DNA from: Sphingomonadaceae bacterium
GTDB taxonomy: Bacteria; Pseudomonadota; Alphaproteobacteria; Sphingomonadales; Sphingomonadaceae
Direction: 5' to 3'
Length of the DNA stretch: 64,000 bases
Assembly: GCA_947451145.1 (NCBI GenBank)
Contig: CANFXW010000002.1
Location: forward strand, 1 to 64,000
A program made the translations under genes and the position numbers. Of the stretch, positions 27,561-36,350 are shown piece by piece; the first letter of the stretch is position 1; the number at the start of each line of letters is the position of its first letter. The notes under the pieces are model-generated. The model ran no database searches. It was given only the letters and a program-made list of their open reading frames with translations, and was not told the DNA's origin.

Positions 27561-28097
27561 ATGGCCCGCTGGTACATCATTCACGCCTACTCCGGTTTTG
27601 AAGGCAAGGTTCGCGATGCGATCCTGTCCGAGGCTGAGCGCAAAGGCCTCGCAGCTCTCGTCGAAGCGGTCGAAGTGCCGACCGAGACGGTGACCGAGGT
27701 CAAGCGCGGCAAAAAGGTTCAGACCGAACGCAAGACCATGCCGGGCTATGTTCTCGCCAAGCTGGCGATGAACGATGATGTCTATCACCTGATCAAGAAC
27801 ACCCCGAAGGTCACCGGCTTCCTTGGCAACAACAGCAAGCCGCAGCCGATTTCCGACCGTGAGGCCGCCCGCTATTTCGGCGCCCGCGATGCCGCCGCTG
27901 CCGAACCGCGCCGCGAAGTGCATGTCGATTACGAGATCGGCGATTCGGTAAAGGTAAACGCCGGTCCCTTCGCCAGCTTCAACGGCATCGTCGAAGAGCT
28001 CGATTTCGAAAAGCACCGCGTCAAGGTTGCCGTTTCGATCTTCGGCCGCGCGACGCCGGTGGAACTGGGCTTCGAAGAAGTCGAACTGGTCAAGTAA
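27561..28097 (+). CDS. nusG: Transcription termination/antitermination factor NusG
   Basis: 178 residues. The NGN domain begins ARWYIIHAYSGFEGKVRDAI with MPGYVLAKL in the middle, and the C-terminal KOW domain reads GDSVKVNAGPFASFNGIVEE. It binds the RNA polymerase clamp and couples to Rho or ribosomal S10. AGAGGA precedes the ATG. In most bacteria rplK follows directly; here an acyltransferase gene lies in between. Confidence 0.98.
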   Translation: MARWYIIHAYSGFEGKVRDAILSEAERKGLAALVEAVEVPTETVTEVKRGKKVQTERKTMPGYVLAKLAMNDDVYHLIKNTPKVTGFLGNNSKPQPISDREAARYFGARDAAAAEPRREVHVDYEIGDSVKVNAGPFASFNGIVEELDFEKHRVKVAVSIFGRATPVELGFEEVELVK

Positions 28098-28187
28098 GGC
28101 TGGTTCCGGTCGCGCTCTGGCGCTGCCCGGTTAACCAAATCCACAGCATGATAGCCTAGGCATTTCCCCGAGTTGACGGGGGATGCC

Positions 28188-29243
28188 TTGGCGCAAGCAG
28201 CAATCAGCACCGCTCCTGCCCGCCTTGCGCGGCTGGATGGCCTGCGCGGCATAGCCGCCTGCGGGGTGGCCTTTGGCTATCACATGCAGCTGCTGTTTGC
28301 CCCCGGGGCTTTCGACACCGGCATTGCGCCCATCGACTGGCTGCACCGCTCGGGCTGGCTGTTCGTCGATATGTTCTTCGTGCTGTCGGGCTATATCTTC
28401 GCCCACGTCTATGTCGGGCGGGAACTGCTGAAGGACGGGCGCAGTCTCGCCGATTTTGCCGTGGCGCGGATTGCCCGGCTCTATCCACTGCATCTGCTGA
28501 TGCTGCTGGTCACGGCGCTGCTGTTCTGGGCCAAGCCGGAAAACACCGCGCTCAACTTCGCGCTTAATCTCGGCATGTTGCAGGTCTTCGCGACACCGCT
28601 GGCGCATAATTTTGACGGACCAAGCTGGTCGCTCTCGGTCGAGATGGTCTGCTATGCGCTGTTTGGCGTTGGCGCGGCAGCAGGCAAGCGCGGGCTGCGG
28701 CTGGCAATTGCCGTGGCCATTGCGCTGTCCTTCGTTTCGCTGCTCAGCCACGCCGCGCCCGACGGGCCCTATGGCCGTGACAATTTCCCGCGCGGGCTGC
28801 TCGGCTTCTTTCTGGGCCAAGCGCTGTGGCAGCTGCGCGAGCCTTTGGCGCGGGTACCGGGCTGGGTCTTCGCCGCCCTGATCGTCGTAGGCGCCCTGAT
28901 CCCGCCCGAGACCATTGGCGTGATCCTGCCGCTGGCGCTGGTCAGCTTTCCTGCCGCGCTGCTGCTGGGCCTGCGGCTGCCGATCCTCGAGAGTCGCCCG
29001 CTGGTCTGGCTGGGTGACCGGTCCTATGCGATCTACCTGATCCACATGCCGCTGCTCGACCTGTTTCTGCAATGGCACGCGCCTTTGGGCGGCAGTCCGT
29101 TGGCGATCATCGCGGCATCGCTGGGCTTTATCGGCCTGATCCTGCTGCTGTCAGAGCTCGCATTCCACTGGGTTGAAGCCCCGGCGCGGCGGGCGATCCG
29201 CGCGGCCTGGGTGCAGCGCTCGCCGCATCTGGCACCTGTCTGA
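28188..29243 (+). CDS. Membrane acyltransferase, acyltransferase 3 (OafA-like) family
   Basis: About 351 residues. The start is probably TTG 28188 (GGGGG at 28178-28182, five-base spacing); the frame opens at TTG 28173. The family pattern starts RLARLDGLRGIAACGVAFGYH, then WLFVDMFFVLSGYIFAHVY, RIARLYPLH, SWSLSVEMVCYALFG and WLGDRSYAIYLIHMP. About ten transmembrane helices. It likely O-acylates a surface glycan. It interrupts nusG-rplK, an odd place for this gene; the acceptor is unknown. Confidence 0.86.
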   Translation: MAQAAISTAPARLARLDGLRGIAACGVAFGYHMQLLFAPGAFDTGIAPIDWLHRSGWLFVDMFFVLSGYIFAHVYVGRELLKDGRSLADFAVARIARLYPLHLLMLLVTALLFWAKPENTALNFALNLGMLQVFATPLAHNFDGPSWSLSVEMVCYALFGVGAAAGKRGLRLAIAVAIALSFVSLLSHAAPDGPYGRDNFPRGLLGFFLGQALWQLREPLARVPGWVFAALIVVGALIPPETIGVILPLALVSFPAALLLGLRLPILESRPLVWLGDRSYAIYLIHMPLLDLFLQWHAPLGGSPLAIIAASLGFIGLILLLSELAFHWVEAPARRAIRAAWVQRSPHLAPV

Positions 29244-29329
29244 CAGGAAATCCCTTGGCTTTTCGCCGCTGTTAGTCTAGGCGCGCGCACTTCGCGATAG
29301 GAGCAATCCTTCGTGATTCCCTGCGGAAG

Positions 29330-29355
29330 GGTCCCTACGCCTAGGCTTCGGGACC
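29330..29355. promoter_or_regulatory. Inverted repeat in the rplK leader
   Basis: GGTCCC (29330-29335) and GGGACC (29350-29355) flank a CCTAGG palindrome, 70 bases before the rplK start. Ribosomal protein L1 represses the L11 operon by binding its leader RNA in E. coli, so a structured leader is expected here. The similarity to the known L1 site was not established. Confidence 0.35.
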
Positions 29356-29425
29356 TGTTTGACCGCTCACTCTGCGGCGTTCCCTTAAATGCGGGTGCGC
29401 CAACAGGAAGAAAGGAGGCCATGCT

Positions 29426-29857
29426 GTGGCCAAGAAGATTGAAGGCTATATCAAGTTGCAGGTGCCCGCGGGCAAGGCAACTCCGTCCCCGCCAATCGGC
29501 CCTGCTCTGGGTCAGCGCGGCGTAAACATCATGGAATTCTGCAAGGCGTTCAACGCCGCGACGCAGGACCTTGAAGCTTCCATGCCGATTCCGACCATCA
29601 TTACCGTCTATGCGGACCGCTCGTTCACTTTCGTGACCAAGACCCCGCCGGCTTCGTTCCTCATCAAGAAGGCTGCGAACCTGAAGTCGGGTTCGAAGGA
29701 GCCGGGCAAGATTTCGGCTGGCACGATCAAGCGTTCGGCCCTCGCCGAAATCGCGACCGCCAAGATGAAGGATCTCAACGCCAACGATATCGAAGCGGCG
29801 ACGAAGATCATTGAAGGCAGCGCCCGCTCGATGGGCCTGCAGGTTGTGGAGGGCTAA
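29426..29857 (+). CDS. rplK: 50S ribosomal protein L11
   Basis: 143 residues from GTG 29426, with a strong AGGAGG seven bases upstream. The N-terminal domain has [28 protein letters not shown]; the C-terminal rRNA-binding domain ends with [13 protein letters not shown]. It binds 23S rRNA at the GTPase-associated centre. rplA follows after 4 bases. Confidence 0.98.
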   Translation: MAKKIEGYIKLQVPAGKATPSPPIGPALGQRGVNIMEFCKAFNAATQDLEASMPIPTIITVYADRSFTFVTKTPPASFLIKKAANLKSGSKEPGKISAGTIKRSALAEIATAKMKDLNANDIEAATKIIEGSARSMGLQVVEG

Positions 29858-29861
29858 GGAC

Positions 29862-30563
29862 ATGGCAAAGCTGACCAAGAAGGCCAAGAGCCTCTCCACC
29901 AAGCTGGGCGACAACACCAAGCTCTATGGCGTTGAAGAAGCCATCCAGCTGCTGAAGGACCTCAAGACCACCAAGTTCGACGAGACTCTCGAAGTCGCGC
30001 TGAACCTGGGCGTCGATCCGCGTCACGCTGACCAGATGGTCCGCGGCATGGTCGTGCTGCCTTCGGGCACCGGCAAGGACGTGAAGGTTGCCGTGTTCGC
30101 ACGCGGCGACAAGGCCGAAGCCGCTCTCGCTGCCGGCGCTGACAAGGTTGGCGCGGAAGACCTGCTCGAAGACATGCAGGCTGGTAACCTCGACTATGGC
30201 CGCGTGATCGCCACGCCGGACATGATGGGCGTTGTTGGCCGTCTCGGTAAGGTGCTGGGCCCCAAGGGCCTGATGCCGAACCCGAAGCTGGGCACGGTTA
30301 CCCCGAACGTTGCTGAAGCCGTGAAGGCTGCCAAGGGCGGCCAGATCGAATTCCGCGTCGAAAAGGCCGGTATCATCCACGGCGGCATCGGCAAGCTGAG
30401 CTTCTCGAACGAAGCGCTGAAGGCCAACTTCGACGCATTCGTCGATGCCATCGTCAAGGCGAAGCCTGCTGGATCGAAGGGCAAGTATGTCCGCAAGGTC
30501 GGCGTTTCGTCGTCGATGGGCCCGGGCCTGAAGATTGACCTCACCGAAGTCGCCGGCGCTTAA
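29862..30563 (+). CDS. rplA: 50S ribosomal protein L1
   Basis: 233 residues from ATG 29862. Landmarks: [53 protein letters not shown] and [12 protein letters not shown]. It forms the L1 stalk and in E. coli autoregulates its operon. A strong terminator follows, so this transcript ends here rather than continuing to rplJ. Confidence 0.98.
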   Translation: MAKLTKKAKSLSTKLGDNTKLYGVEEAIQLLKDLKTTKFDETLEVALNLGVDPRHADQMVRGMVVLPSGTGKDVKVAVFARGDKAEAALAAGADKVGAEDLLEDMQAGNLDYGRVIATPDMMGVVGRLGKVLGPKGLMPNPKLGTVTPNVAEAVKAAKGGQIEFRVEKAGIIHGGIGKLSFSNEALKANFDAFVDAIVKAKPAGSKGKYVRKVGVSSSMGPGLKIDLTEVAGA

Positions 30564-30591
30564 TTCGCCAGCACTTTACGTGATCCGAAAG

Positions 30592-30622
30592 GGCCGGGAG
30601 GGGAAACCTTCCCGGCCTTTTT
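30592..30622 (+). terminator. Rho-independent terminator after rplA
   Basis: An eleven-pair GC-rich stem from GGCCGGGAGGG (30592-30602) to its partner ending at 30617, with a GAAA tetraloop and five T (30618-30622). Confidence 0.9.
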
Positions 30623-30889
30623 CGTTGTGGCGCGTCTGTCCTACAGGCTGCCGATCTGTCATGATTGGCACATGATGATCACGGATGAGGCGTTTTTCGC
30701 GCATTTGCCAAAGTGTCAATCTACCCTGCAAAGGCGCGGGAATACTGACTTATTGAGGTGAAACTGAGGTTTACACTGTGTCAACTGTGTCAACCTCGAT
30801 GCCTCTGTTGACATTCATTCGCAACTATGTTGAACACATGTTCAGCGAGGGCCTTCATGGCCCCGATTCTGTTTGGGAGACTTTCCGCC
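30623..30889 (+). promoter_or_regulatory. Repeat-rich control region upstream of the dioxygenase gene
   Basis: No gene is evident here. Bases 30778-30798 contain two TGTCAAC units and are the exact reverse complement of 56855-56875 (21 bases). A further GTTGACA lies at 30807-30813, and TGAACA-ca-TGTTCA (30831-30844) is a separate palindrome 46 bases before the start codon. These look like operator sites for one or two unidentified regulators. Confidence 0.55.
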
Positions 30890-31732
30890 ATGGCCATCCG
30901 CTTTGAAGACGTGAAACCGAAGATCGGCGCCCGCGTTGTCTGGGACAAGCGCGAAGACCTGTTCACGGAAGAGGCTGCGGCGGTGATCCGGGCCAAGGTG
31001 GAAGAGCGCACCGTGCTTGTGTTTCCTCAACTGAACCTCTCCGACGAAGAGCAGGTGCAGCTGACCGAGCTGATCGGCCCGCGCCAGCGGATGCACGTCG
31101 ACAAGACCACCGGCGAGGTGCTCGACATCTATCAGGTGACGCTCGACGCCAAGATCAACCCGCAGCCCGAATATGTGCTTGGCACCTTCTTCTGGCACAT
31201 GGACGGCATCACGGTTGATGCGCCGCCCAGCTTTGCCACGCTGCTTTCCTGCCGCCGCAAGGCCCCAAAGGGCGGGCAGACCGAATTCGCCAGCACCTAT
31301 GCCGCCTATGAGGGCCTGCCCGAGGCCGAGAAGGCCGAGCTTGAAGGGCTGCGCGCGGTCCATTCGGTCAAGGCCAGCCTCAGCCATATCGCCGATGCCA
31401 TTCCGCAGCGCGACTATGACGCGGTGACCAAGATCGGGTTGGTCAAGGAACACCCGATCGTCTGGACGCACCAGTCGGGTCGCAAATCGATGGTGGTTGG
31501 CACCACGGCGGACCACATCGTCGGCCAGTCGGTCCCCGAAGGCCGCGCAACTCTGGTGCGGCTGCAGGAATGGGCCGCCCAGCCCGACTATTCCTATCGC
31601 CACGAATGGCAGGAAGGCGACTTTGTCGTCTGGGACAACACCGGCGCCATGCACCGGGTGATCCCCTATGACCGCAATTCAGGCCGCATGATGCACCGCA
31701 CCTCGATCCACGGGCACGAGAGCGTAGCCTGA
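30890..31732 (+). CDS. TauD/TfdA family Fe(II)/2-oxoglutarate-dependent dioxygenase
   Basis: 280 residues from ATG 30890 (GGGAG upstream; in-frame ATGs at 30827 and 30857 are less likely). The iron ligands are visible: His103 and Asp105 in FFWHMDG, and His255 in GAMHRVIPYD. Arg266 (SGRMMHR) fits the 2-oxoglutarate carboxylate ligand. It oxidises an unknown small substrate using oxygen and 2-oxoglutarate. The palindromes directly upstream suggest it is inducible. No transporter gene is adjacent. Confidence 0.9.
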   Translation: MAIRFEDVKPKIGARVVWDKREDLFTEEAAAVIRAKVEERTVLVFPQLNLSDEEQVQLTELIGPRQRMHVDKTTGEVLDIYQVTLDAKINPQPEYVLGTFFWHMDGITVDAPPSFATLLSCRRKAPKGGQTEFASTYAAYEGLPEAEKAELEGLRAVHSVKASLSHIADAIPQRDYDAVTKIGLVKEHPIVWTHQSGRKSMVVGTTADHIVGQSVPEGRATLVRLQEWAAQPDYSYRHEWQEGDFVVWDNTGAMHRVIPYDRNSGRMMHRTSIHGHESVA

Positions 31733-31843
31733 TCCCTTTGTCGGAGCCCCAAGTCGTTTGTCGATTGGCGGGCAAAGCGCGCTTGCCATAACGGCGCAAT
31801 CGGGCAGTTTCTGCGGGTCATTTCCGCATTCGGAGTAAAGCCG

Positions 31844-33484
31844 ATGAAACTCGCCCTTGCTGCTGTCTCCACACTCGCACTGCTGGCCTCGCCAGCGCTG
31901 GCGGCCCCTGCTCCCGCAACCGCCGCGCCAGCACCCGCTGCTACTGCGCCAGACAAGAAGCCCGCGCCCGACCGGCTGTTTCAGCCGCAAGCGGTTACCA
32001 CCAGCGGCACAGTGACAGTGGGCGGCAAGCCGATTGCCTATGATGCCGTCGCAGGCAACCTCGTCGTCCACGGTCCGGGCTGGGATGACACCGCCTGGCG
32101 CGAAGCGGCGGCGAGCGGCGCAGACAGCAAGGAAGTGCCGCCGGCCGAAGCCTCGATGTTCTATGCCGCCTATTTCAAGAAGGGTGCACCATCGGCTGGC
32201 CGCCCGATCATGTTCCTGTTCAACGGCGGCCCGGGCTCGGCAACTGTCTGGCTGCACATGGGCGCATTCGGGCCGAAGCGGGTGGTGACGGCGGAAAATT
32301 CGCACACCGCCGCTGCGCCCTATAGCCTCGTCAACAATGCCTACAGCCTGCTCGACGTTGCCGACCTGGTGTTCATCGATGCGCCCGGCGCAGGCTTCAG
32401 CCGGATCGCGGGCAGGGACAAGGAAAAGGCCTTCTGGGGCGTCGATAACGATGCCGCTGCCTTTGAAAGCTTCATCAAGCAGTTCCTGACCAAGTACAGC
32501 CGCTGGAATTCGCCCAAGTACCTGTTCGGCGAAAGCTATGGCACGCCGCGCGCCGCCGTGCTGGTCAACCGGCTGCAGGACAACAGCGGCGTTGATTTCA
32601 ACGGCGTGGTGATGCTCTCGCAGATCCTCAACTTCGACCTGTCGATCGATACGCCCGATTTCAATCCGGGAACCGACGGCGCCTATATCGCCGGTCTGCC
32701 GACCATGGCGGCGACCGCCTGGTACCATAACCGGCTGGCGGGCCAGCGCCCGGCAGACCTTGAGACTTTCCTTAAGGATGCCGAAAACTTTGCCCTGACT
32801 GACTATGCGACAGCGTTGCAGCAGGGATCGCTGCTCGAACCAGCGAAGAAGAAGGCCATGGCTGAAAAGCTGTCTGGCTACATCGGCCTGCCTGCGGACT
32901 ACATCCTCAAATCGAACCTGCGGATCAACGGCGGGCAGTTTGAGCAGCAGTTGCAGATAGGCAGCGAGTTGACCACCGGGCGGCTCGATACGCGCTTCTC
33001 TGGCCCGGCGATGGACGTGCTCGAAAAGGAAGCGGACTATGATCCGCAGAGCTCGGCGCTGAGCTCTGCCTATGTCTCGGCGTTCAACAACTATGCCCGC
33101 ACCGAGCTGAAGTACGGCGATGATCAGGGCTTCAAGCTGTTTGCCGAGATCAACGGGCGCTGGGACTTTGGCCACCGCCAACCCGGCGGCTCCAATCCCT
33201 TCCGCGGGGCGACCAACGTCATGCCCGATCTGGCCAAGGCGATGAAGCAGAACCCCAACCTGAAGGTGCTCGTCACCGGTGGTTACTACGATCTCGCCAC
33301 GCCCTATTATCAGGGCGTCTACGAGATGCACCACCTGCCGATCCCGGATTCGCTGCAGAAGAATATCGAGTACAAGTACTTCCCCTCGGGCCACATGGTC
33401 TATGCCATCGAAAGCTCGCTGAAGGGCATTCACGATACCGTGGCGGACTTTGTCAGCCGGACGGATAACGCGGCGGGGCAGTAA
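31844..33484 (+). CDS. Secreted serine carboxypeptidase, S10 family
   Basis: 546 residues. A signal peptide ends ASPALAA, followed by an Ala/Pro-rich linker to about residue 45. The S10 alpha/beta hydrolase has FLFNGGPGSATVWLHMG (oxyanion region), Ser231 in FGESYGTPR, Asp483 in GGYYDLATPYYQG and His517 in SGHMVY, completing the triad. Removes C-terminal residues from peptides, probably in the periplasm. It may work beside the prolyl oligopeptidase of this window, but the genes are far apart. Confidence 0.93.
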   Translation: MKLALAAVSTLALLASPALAAPAPATAAPAPAATAPDKKPAPDRLFQPQAVTTSGTVTVGGKPIAYDAVAGNLVVHGPGWDDTAWREAAASGADSKEVPPAEASMFYAAYFKKGAPSAGRPIMFLFNGGPGSATVWLHMGAFGPKRVVTAENSHTAAAPYSLVNNAYSLLDVADLVFIDAPGAGFSRIAGRDKEKAFWGVDNDAAAFESFIKQFLTKYSRWNSPKYLFGESYGTPRAAVLVNRLQDNSGVDFNGVVMLSQILNFDLSIDTPDFNPGTDGAYIAGLPTMAATAWYHNRLAGQRPADLETFLKDAENFALTDYATALQQGSLLEPAKKKAMAEKLSGYIGLPADYILKSNLRINGGQFEQQLQIGSELTTGRLDTRFSGPAMDVLEKEADYDPQSSALSSAYVSAFNNYARTELKYGDDQGFKLFAEINGRWDFGHRQPGGSNPFRGATNVMPDLAKAMKQNPNLKVLVTGGYYDLATPYYQGVYEMHHLPIPDSLQKNIEYKYFPSGHMVYAIESSLKGIHDTVADFVSRTDNAAGQ

Positions 33485-33486
33485 AC

Positions 33487-34029
33487 TCAGGGTTTGATGT
33501 TCGCCGCCGTGTAGCATTCGATGACGTAGGCCAGCGTATTGCCATCGGGCAGAACGAGCAGGGCGCGGTGGGTTGAAATGGTCTTTGCCGGGCAGGGGGC
33601 AATCCTGCCCCTGACGGTTTTCAGCGGCGCGCGGCGAAATTTCAGCGGGGCGGCAACCTTGCCGAAGGGCACGTCCGTTTCGGCCAAGGCGGTGTTCATC
33701 TCCGGGGTGAGCCGGGCGGGGACGTACCAGTTCCACGCCTCGGACAGCACCTTCGTGCCGCAGACGAGATCGACATGCCTGAGGGCGAAGGCCTGACCCC
33801 GGTTGATAGTCAGCATGCGCCGAACGGTTGGTGGCGAGAGAGGGGAGCGCCCCTTGGCCTTCAGCTGCGCCCGGATCACCGCCGGATCGGCGAGATGGCG
33901 CGCCTCGCACCATTCGCCGAGCGCCTTGGTTGCGCTGTCATTCTTGGAAAGTTTGGCTTCGAAGTCTGCCAAAGTGGCAGGCTCGCGGGCCGCCGCAGCC
34001 AGCAAGATCAGGGCAGAACTAAATGCCAC
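33487..34029 (-). CDS. Secreted protein of unknown function
   Basis: 180 residues with a short hydrophobic N-terminus (AFSSALILLAAAA). The second half (LVCGTKVLSEAWNWYVP, LTPEMNTALAETDVPFGKVV-like, HRALLVLPDGNTLAYVIECYT) resembles in layout the chorismate lyase/UTRA-like fold, but this is an impression, not a match I can prove. The start codon overlaps the end of the upstream MoCF gene by 11 bases, so the two are probably translationally coupled. Confidence 0.7.
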   Translation of the reverse strand: MAFSSALILLAAAAREPATLADFEAKLSKNDSATKALGEWCEARHLADPAVIRAQLKAKGRSPLSPPTVRRMLTINRGQAFALRHVDLVCGTKVLSEAWNWYVPARLTPEMNTALAETDVPFGKVAAPLKFRRAPLKTVRGRIAPCPAKTISTHRALLVLPDGNTLAYVIECYTAANIKP

Positions 34030-34777
34030 CGGGAATCACCGGGCGTGCCATCGCTTCCAGTCCGGCAGCCAAAGCGCGCGAGCAGGCGGCGAGATCATCG
34101 GCGTCGACCGAGCGGATGACAAAGTTCGCCCCGCCGCGCCCTTCTTTCCAGAAAGGATAGGAGCCGATCTGGCAGGTGACGTGATCTTTTTCGGTCAGTC
34201 GCAGCAGTTCGGCGACTTCACTCTCGGCGCACCAGCAGCCGAGCGTTTCCGATAGCATCAGCGCGCCGCCTTCGAGTGTGCCGGACAGCGCATCGAGCAT
34301 TCCGGCAGTGATCTGCGGCACCCCGGCCATGATGAACACGTTGCCGTGCCGGATGCCCGGCGCGCCAGTGTAACGGTTGGGGATCAGATCGGCGCCTTCG
34401 GGCACCCTTGCCATGCGCAGCCGTGCTTCGTTGAGGCCGCCACGGCTCTCGTAATATCCTTCAAGGATTGTCCGCGCCTCGGGGTGGACCACAACCCCGA
34501 CGCCCAGCGCCTCGGCAATGGCGTCCACTGTAATGTCATCATGCGTCGGGCCGATGCCGCCGGTGGTGAACAGATAGTCGTGCTTTACCCGCAGTGTGTT
34601 TACCGCTTCGACAATCGCCGGGGTATCATCCGCCACCACCCGCACTTCTTTCAGCCGGATGCCCTGAACCCCCAGCCAGGTGGCGATCTGGGCGATGTTC
34701 TTGTCATGCGTGCGACCCGAGAGAATCTCGTCGCCAATAACTATCAGCGCGGCGGTATAGATGCGGGATTCTGGCAT
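34019..34777 (-). CDS. Molybdopterin-binding (MoCF/CinA N-terminal type) protein
   Basis: 252 residues. The MoCF_biosynth domain has ALIVIGDEILSGRTHDKN, YLFTTGGIGPTHDDIT and the following ADAIAE-type helix, as in CinA N-terminal domains, but the C-terminal nicotinamide-nucleotide amidase domain of full CinA is absent. Stand-alone versions are common in alphaproteobacteria; their activity is unclear (possibly ADP-ribose pyrophosphatase-like). Ten bases downstream of the monooxygenase start-side neighbour and overlapping the secreted protein gene. Confidence 0.87.
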   Translation of the reverse strand: MPESRIYTAALIVIGDEILSGRTHDKNIAQIATWLGVQGIRLKEVRVVADDTPAIVEAVNTLRVKHDYLFTTGGIGPTHDDITVDAIAEALGVGVVVHPEARTILEGYYESRGGLNEARLRMARVPEGADLIPNRYTGAPGIRHGNVFIMAGVPQITAGMLDALSGTLEGGALMLSETLGCWCAESEVAELLRLTEKDHVTCQIGSYPFWKEGRGGANFVIRSVDADDLAACSRALAAGLEAMARPVIPGGI

Positions 34778-34786
34778 GGCCGTTCG

Positions 34787-36268
34787 TTAGGTCAGGCGGC
34801 GACCATCGGCAAGCCTGTCAAACTGCATCCAGCCATCGTCGATCTGCGCGTCCTTCATCTCGGCCTTGTCCTGCCGGTAGTACATGTGGATCCGCCACGG
34901 CGCGCTGGTCGCGCTCTTGGGGATCAGATGCTTGCCGCGCTGGAGATAGCCGGAGGAGAACAGGTCAAACGGCTGCCACGCTTCGATCTGGCTGTCATCG
35001 GGCAGTACTGGCGTTGCGACATCCACCTTCCACTTGTCCATGTGGTTGAACAGGCGGCACAGCCAGTCGGCAACGATATCGACACGCAGCGTCCAGCCCG
35101 AGTTGAGATAGCCGAACAGCACCGCAAAATTCGGCACGTTCGAGAACATGCAATTGCGGTACCAGAAATGCTGCGATGGTTCGACGGGCACGCCATCAAG
35201 GCTGATCTTGACCTTGCCGAGCGTTGAGAGGCGCAGGCCGGTGGCGGTAACGATCACATCTGCCTCCAGCTTGCGGCCATCGGTCAGCTCGATGCCGTCC
35301 TTCACCACATGTGCGATATTGCCGGTGACGACAGAGGCCTGTCCCTCGCGGATCGATTTGAACATATCGCCATCGGGAACTAGGCACAGCCGCTGCTCCC
35401 ACGGGCCATAGGGTGGGGTGAAATCGGCCTCGTTCCATTTGTCGCCAAGCTCCGCCTTGGTCATCCTGGTAAGCACGTTCGCCACGCCCTCGGGGCGCGA
35501 GCGGGCGCGGTGGAACAGGAATTCGTGCAGCCGCTGCGCCTTCTCGCGGTTGATCCAGTGCGCCCATCTGGCGGGCAGCACCCGGCGCAGGCGATTGGAC
35601 CATTTGTCATGCCGCGGGCGCACGCCGTACCATGTTGGGGTGCGCTGGAGCATGGTGACGTGCGCGGCACGGCCCGCCATCGAAGACACTACCGTAACCG
35701 CAGTCGCTCCCGATCCGATCACCACAACCTTCTTGCCGGTGTAGTCATAGTCTTCCGGCCAGAACTGCGGGTGGATCAGCTTGCCCTTGAAGGCCGAAAG
35801 GCTCGGAATATCGGCATCGTGCGGGTTGTCGTAATCGTAATAGCCGGTGCCCATGAACAGGAAGTGGGCATGGATAGTGCTTGTCTTACCGTCGGCACCC
35901 TTGGACTTCACCGCCCACAGACCGGTCTTGCTGTCCCAGTCGGCAGACTGCACATGTTCCGAAAAGCGCATGTGCTCCGCCACGCCATACTTGCTGACGA
36001 CCTTGTCCAGATAGGCCTTGATCTTGTCGGCCGAAGCGACGGTTTCATCGTCCTGCCACGGCTCGAACGCATAGGAGAAGGTGTACATGTCGCTGTCGGA
36101 GCGGATGCCGGGATAGCGGAACAGGTCCCATGTGCCGCCCAGCTGCTCGCGCCGGTCGAGCATCACATAGCTCTTGCCGGGGCACTGCATCGCCATATGC
36201 GCTGCCATGCCGATCCCGGAAATCCCTGCGCCGACAATCACTACGTCGAATGTTTCGCTCTTCGCCAT
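34787..36268 (-). CDS. Flavin-containing monooxygenase, Baeyer-Villiger type
   Basis: 493 residues from ATG 36268 (GAGAGG before it; upstream starts to 36565 encode unconserved sequence and would cover the corA start). The FAD motif is VIVGAGISGIGMA, the BVMO fingerprint FKGKLIHPQFWPED fits FxGxxxHxxxW(P/D), and the NADPH motif is VVVIGSGATAVTV. Inserts oxygen next to a ketone or oxidises heteroatoms. The substrate is unknown. Divergent from corA with an 82-base gap. Confidence 0.92.
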   Translation of the reverse strand: MAKSETFDVVIVGAGISGIGMAAHMAMQCPGKSYVMLDRREQLGGTWDLFRYPGIRSDSDMYTFSYAFEPWQDDETVASADKIKAYLDKVVSKYGVAEHMRFSEHVQSADWDSKTGLWAVKSKGADGKTSTIHAHFLFMGTGYYDYDNPHDADIPSLSAFKGKLIHPQFWPEDYDYTGKKVVVIGSGATAVTVVSSMAGRAAHVTMLQRTPTWYGVRPRHDKWSNRLRRVLPARWAHWINREKAQRLHEFLFHRARSRPEGVANVLTRMTKAELGDKWNEADFTPPYGPWEQRLCLVPDGDMFKSIREGQASVVTGNIAHVVKDGIELTDGRKLEADVIVTATGLRLSTLGKVKISLDGVPVEPSQHFWYRNCMFSNVPNFAVLFGYLNSGWTLRVDIVADWLCRLFNHMDKWKVDVATPVLPDDSQIEAWQPFDLFSSGYLQRGKHLIPKSATSAPWRIHMYYRQDKAEMKDAQIDDGWMQFDRLADGRRLT

Positions 36269-36350
36269 CGCTTGCCTCTCATCTGTTGACATCACTGTTA
36301 GCAAAACATTGCCCGATTGCCAGCGCCGCCCGACGCTGTAACAAGATCGC

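Noticed and set aside
28141..29355. Shared CCTAGG hexamers upstream of secE, the acyltransferase gene and rplK as a promoter motif
   Set aside because: A six-base palindrome at differing distances from the genes, without consistent -35 boxes; too weak to call.
31679..33913. 744-codon minus-strand frame opposite the S10 carboxypeptidase
   Set aside because: The plus strand has the full S10 catalytic triad and signal peptide; the antisense frame is an Arg/Gly-rich shadow.
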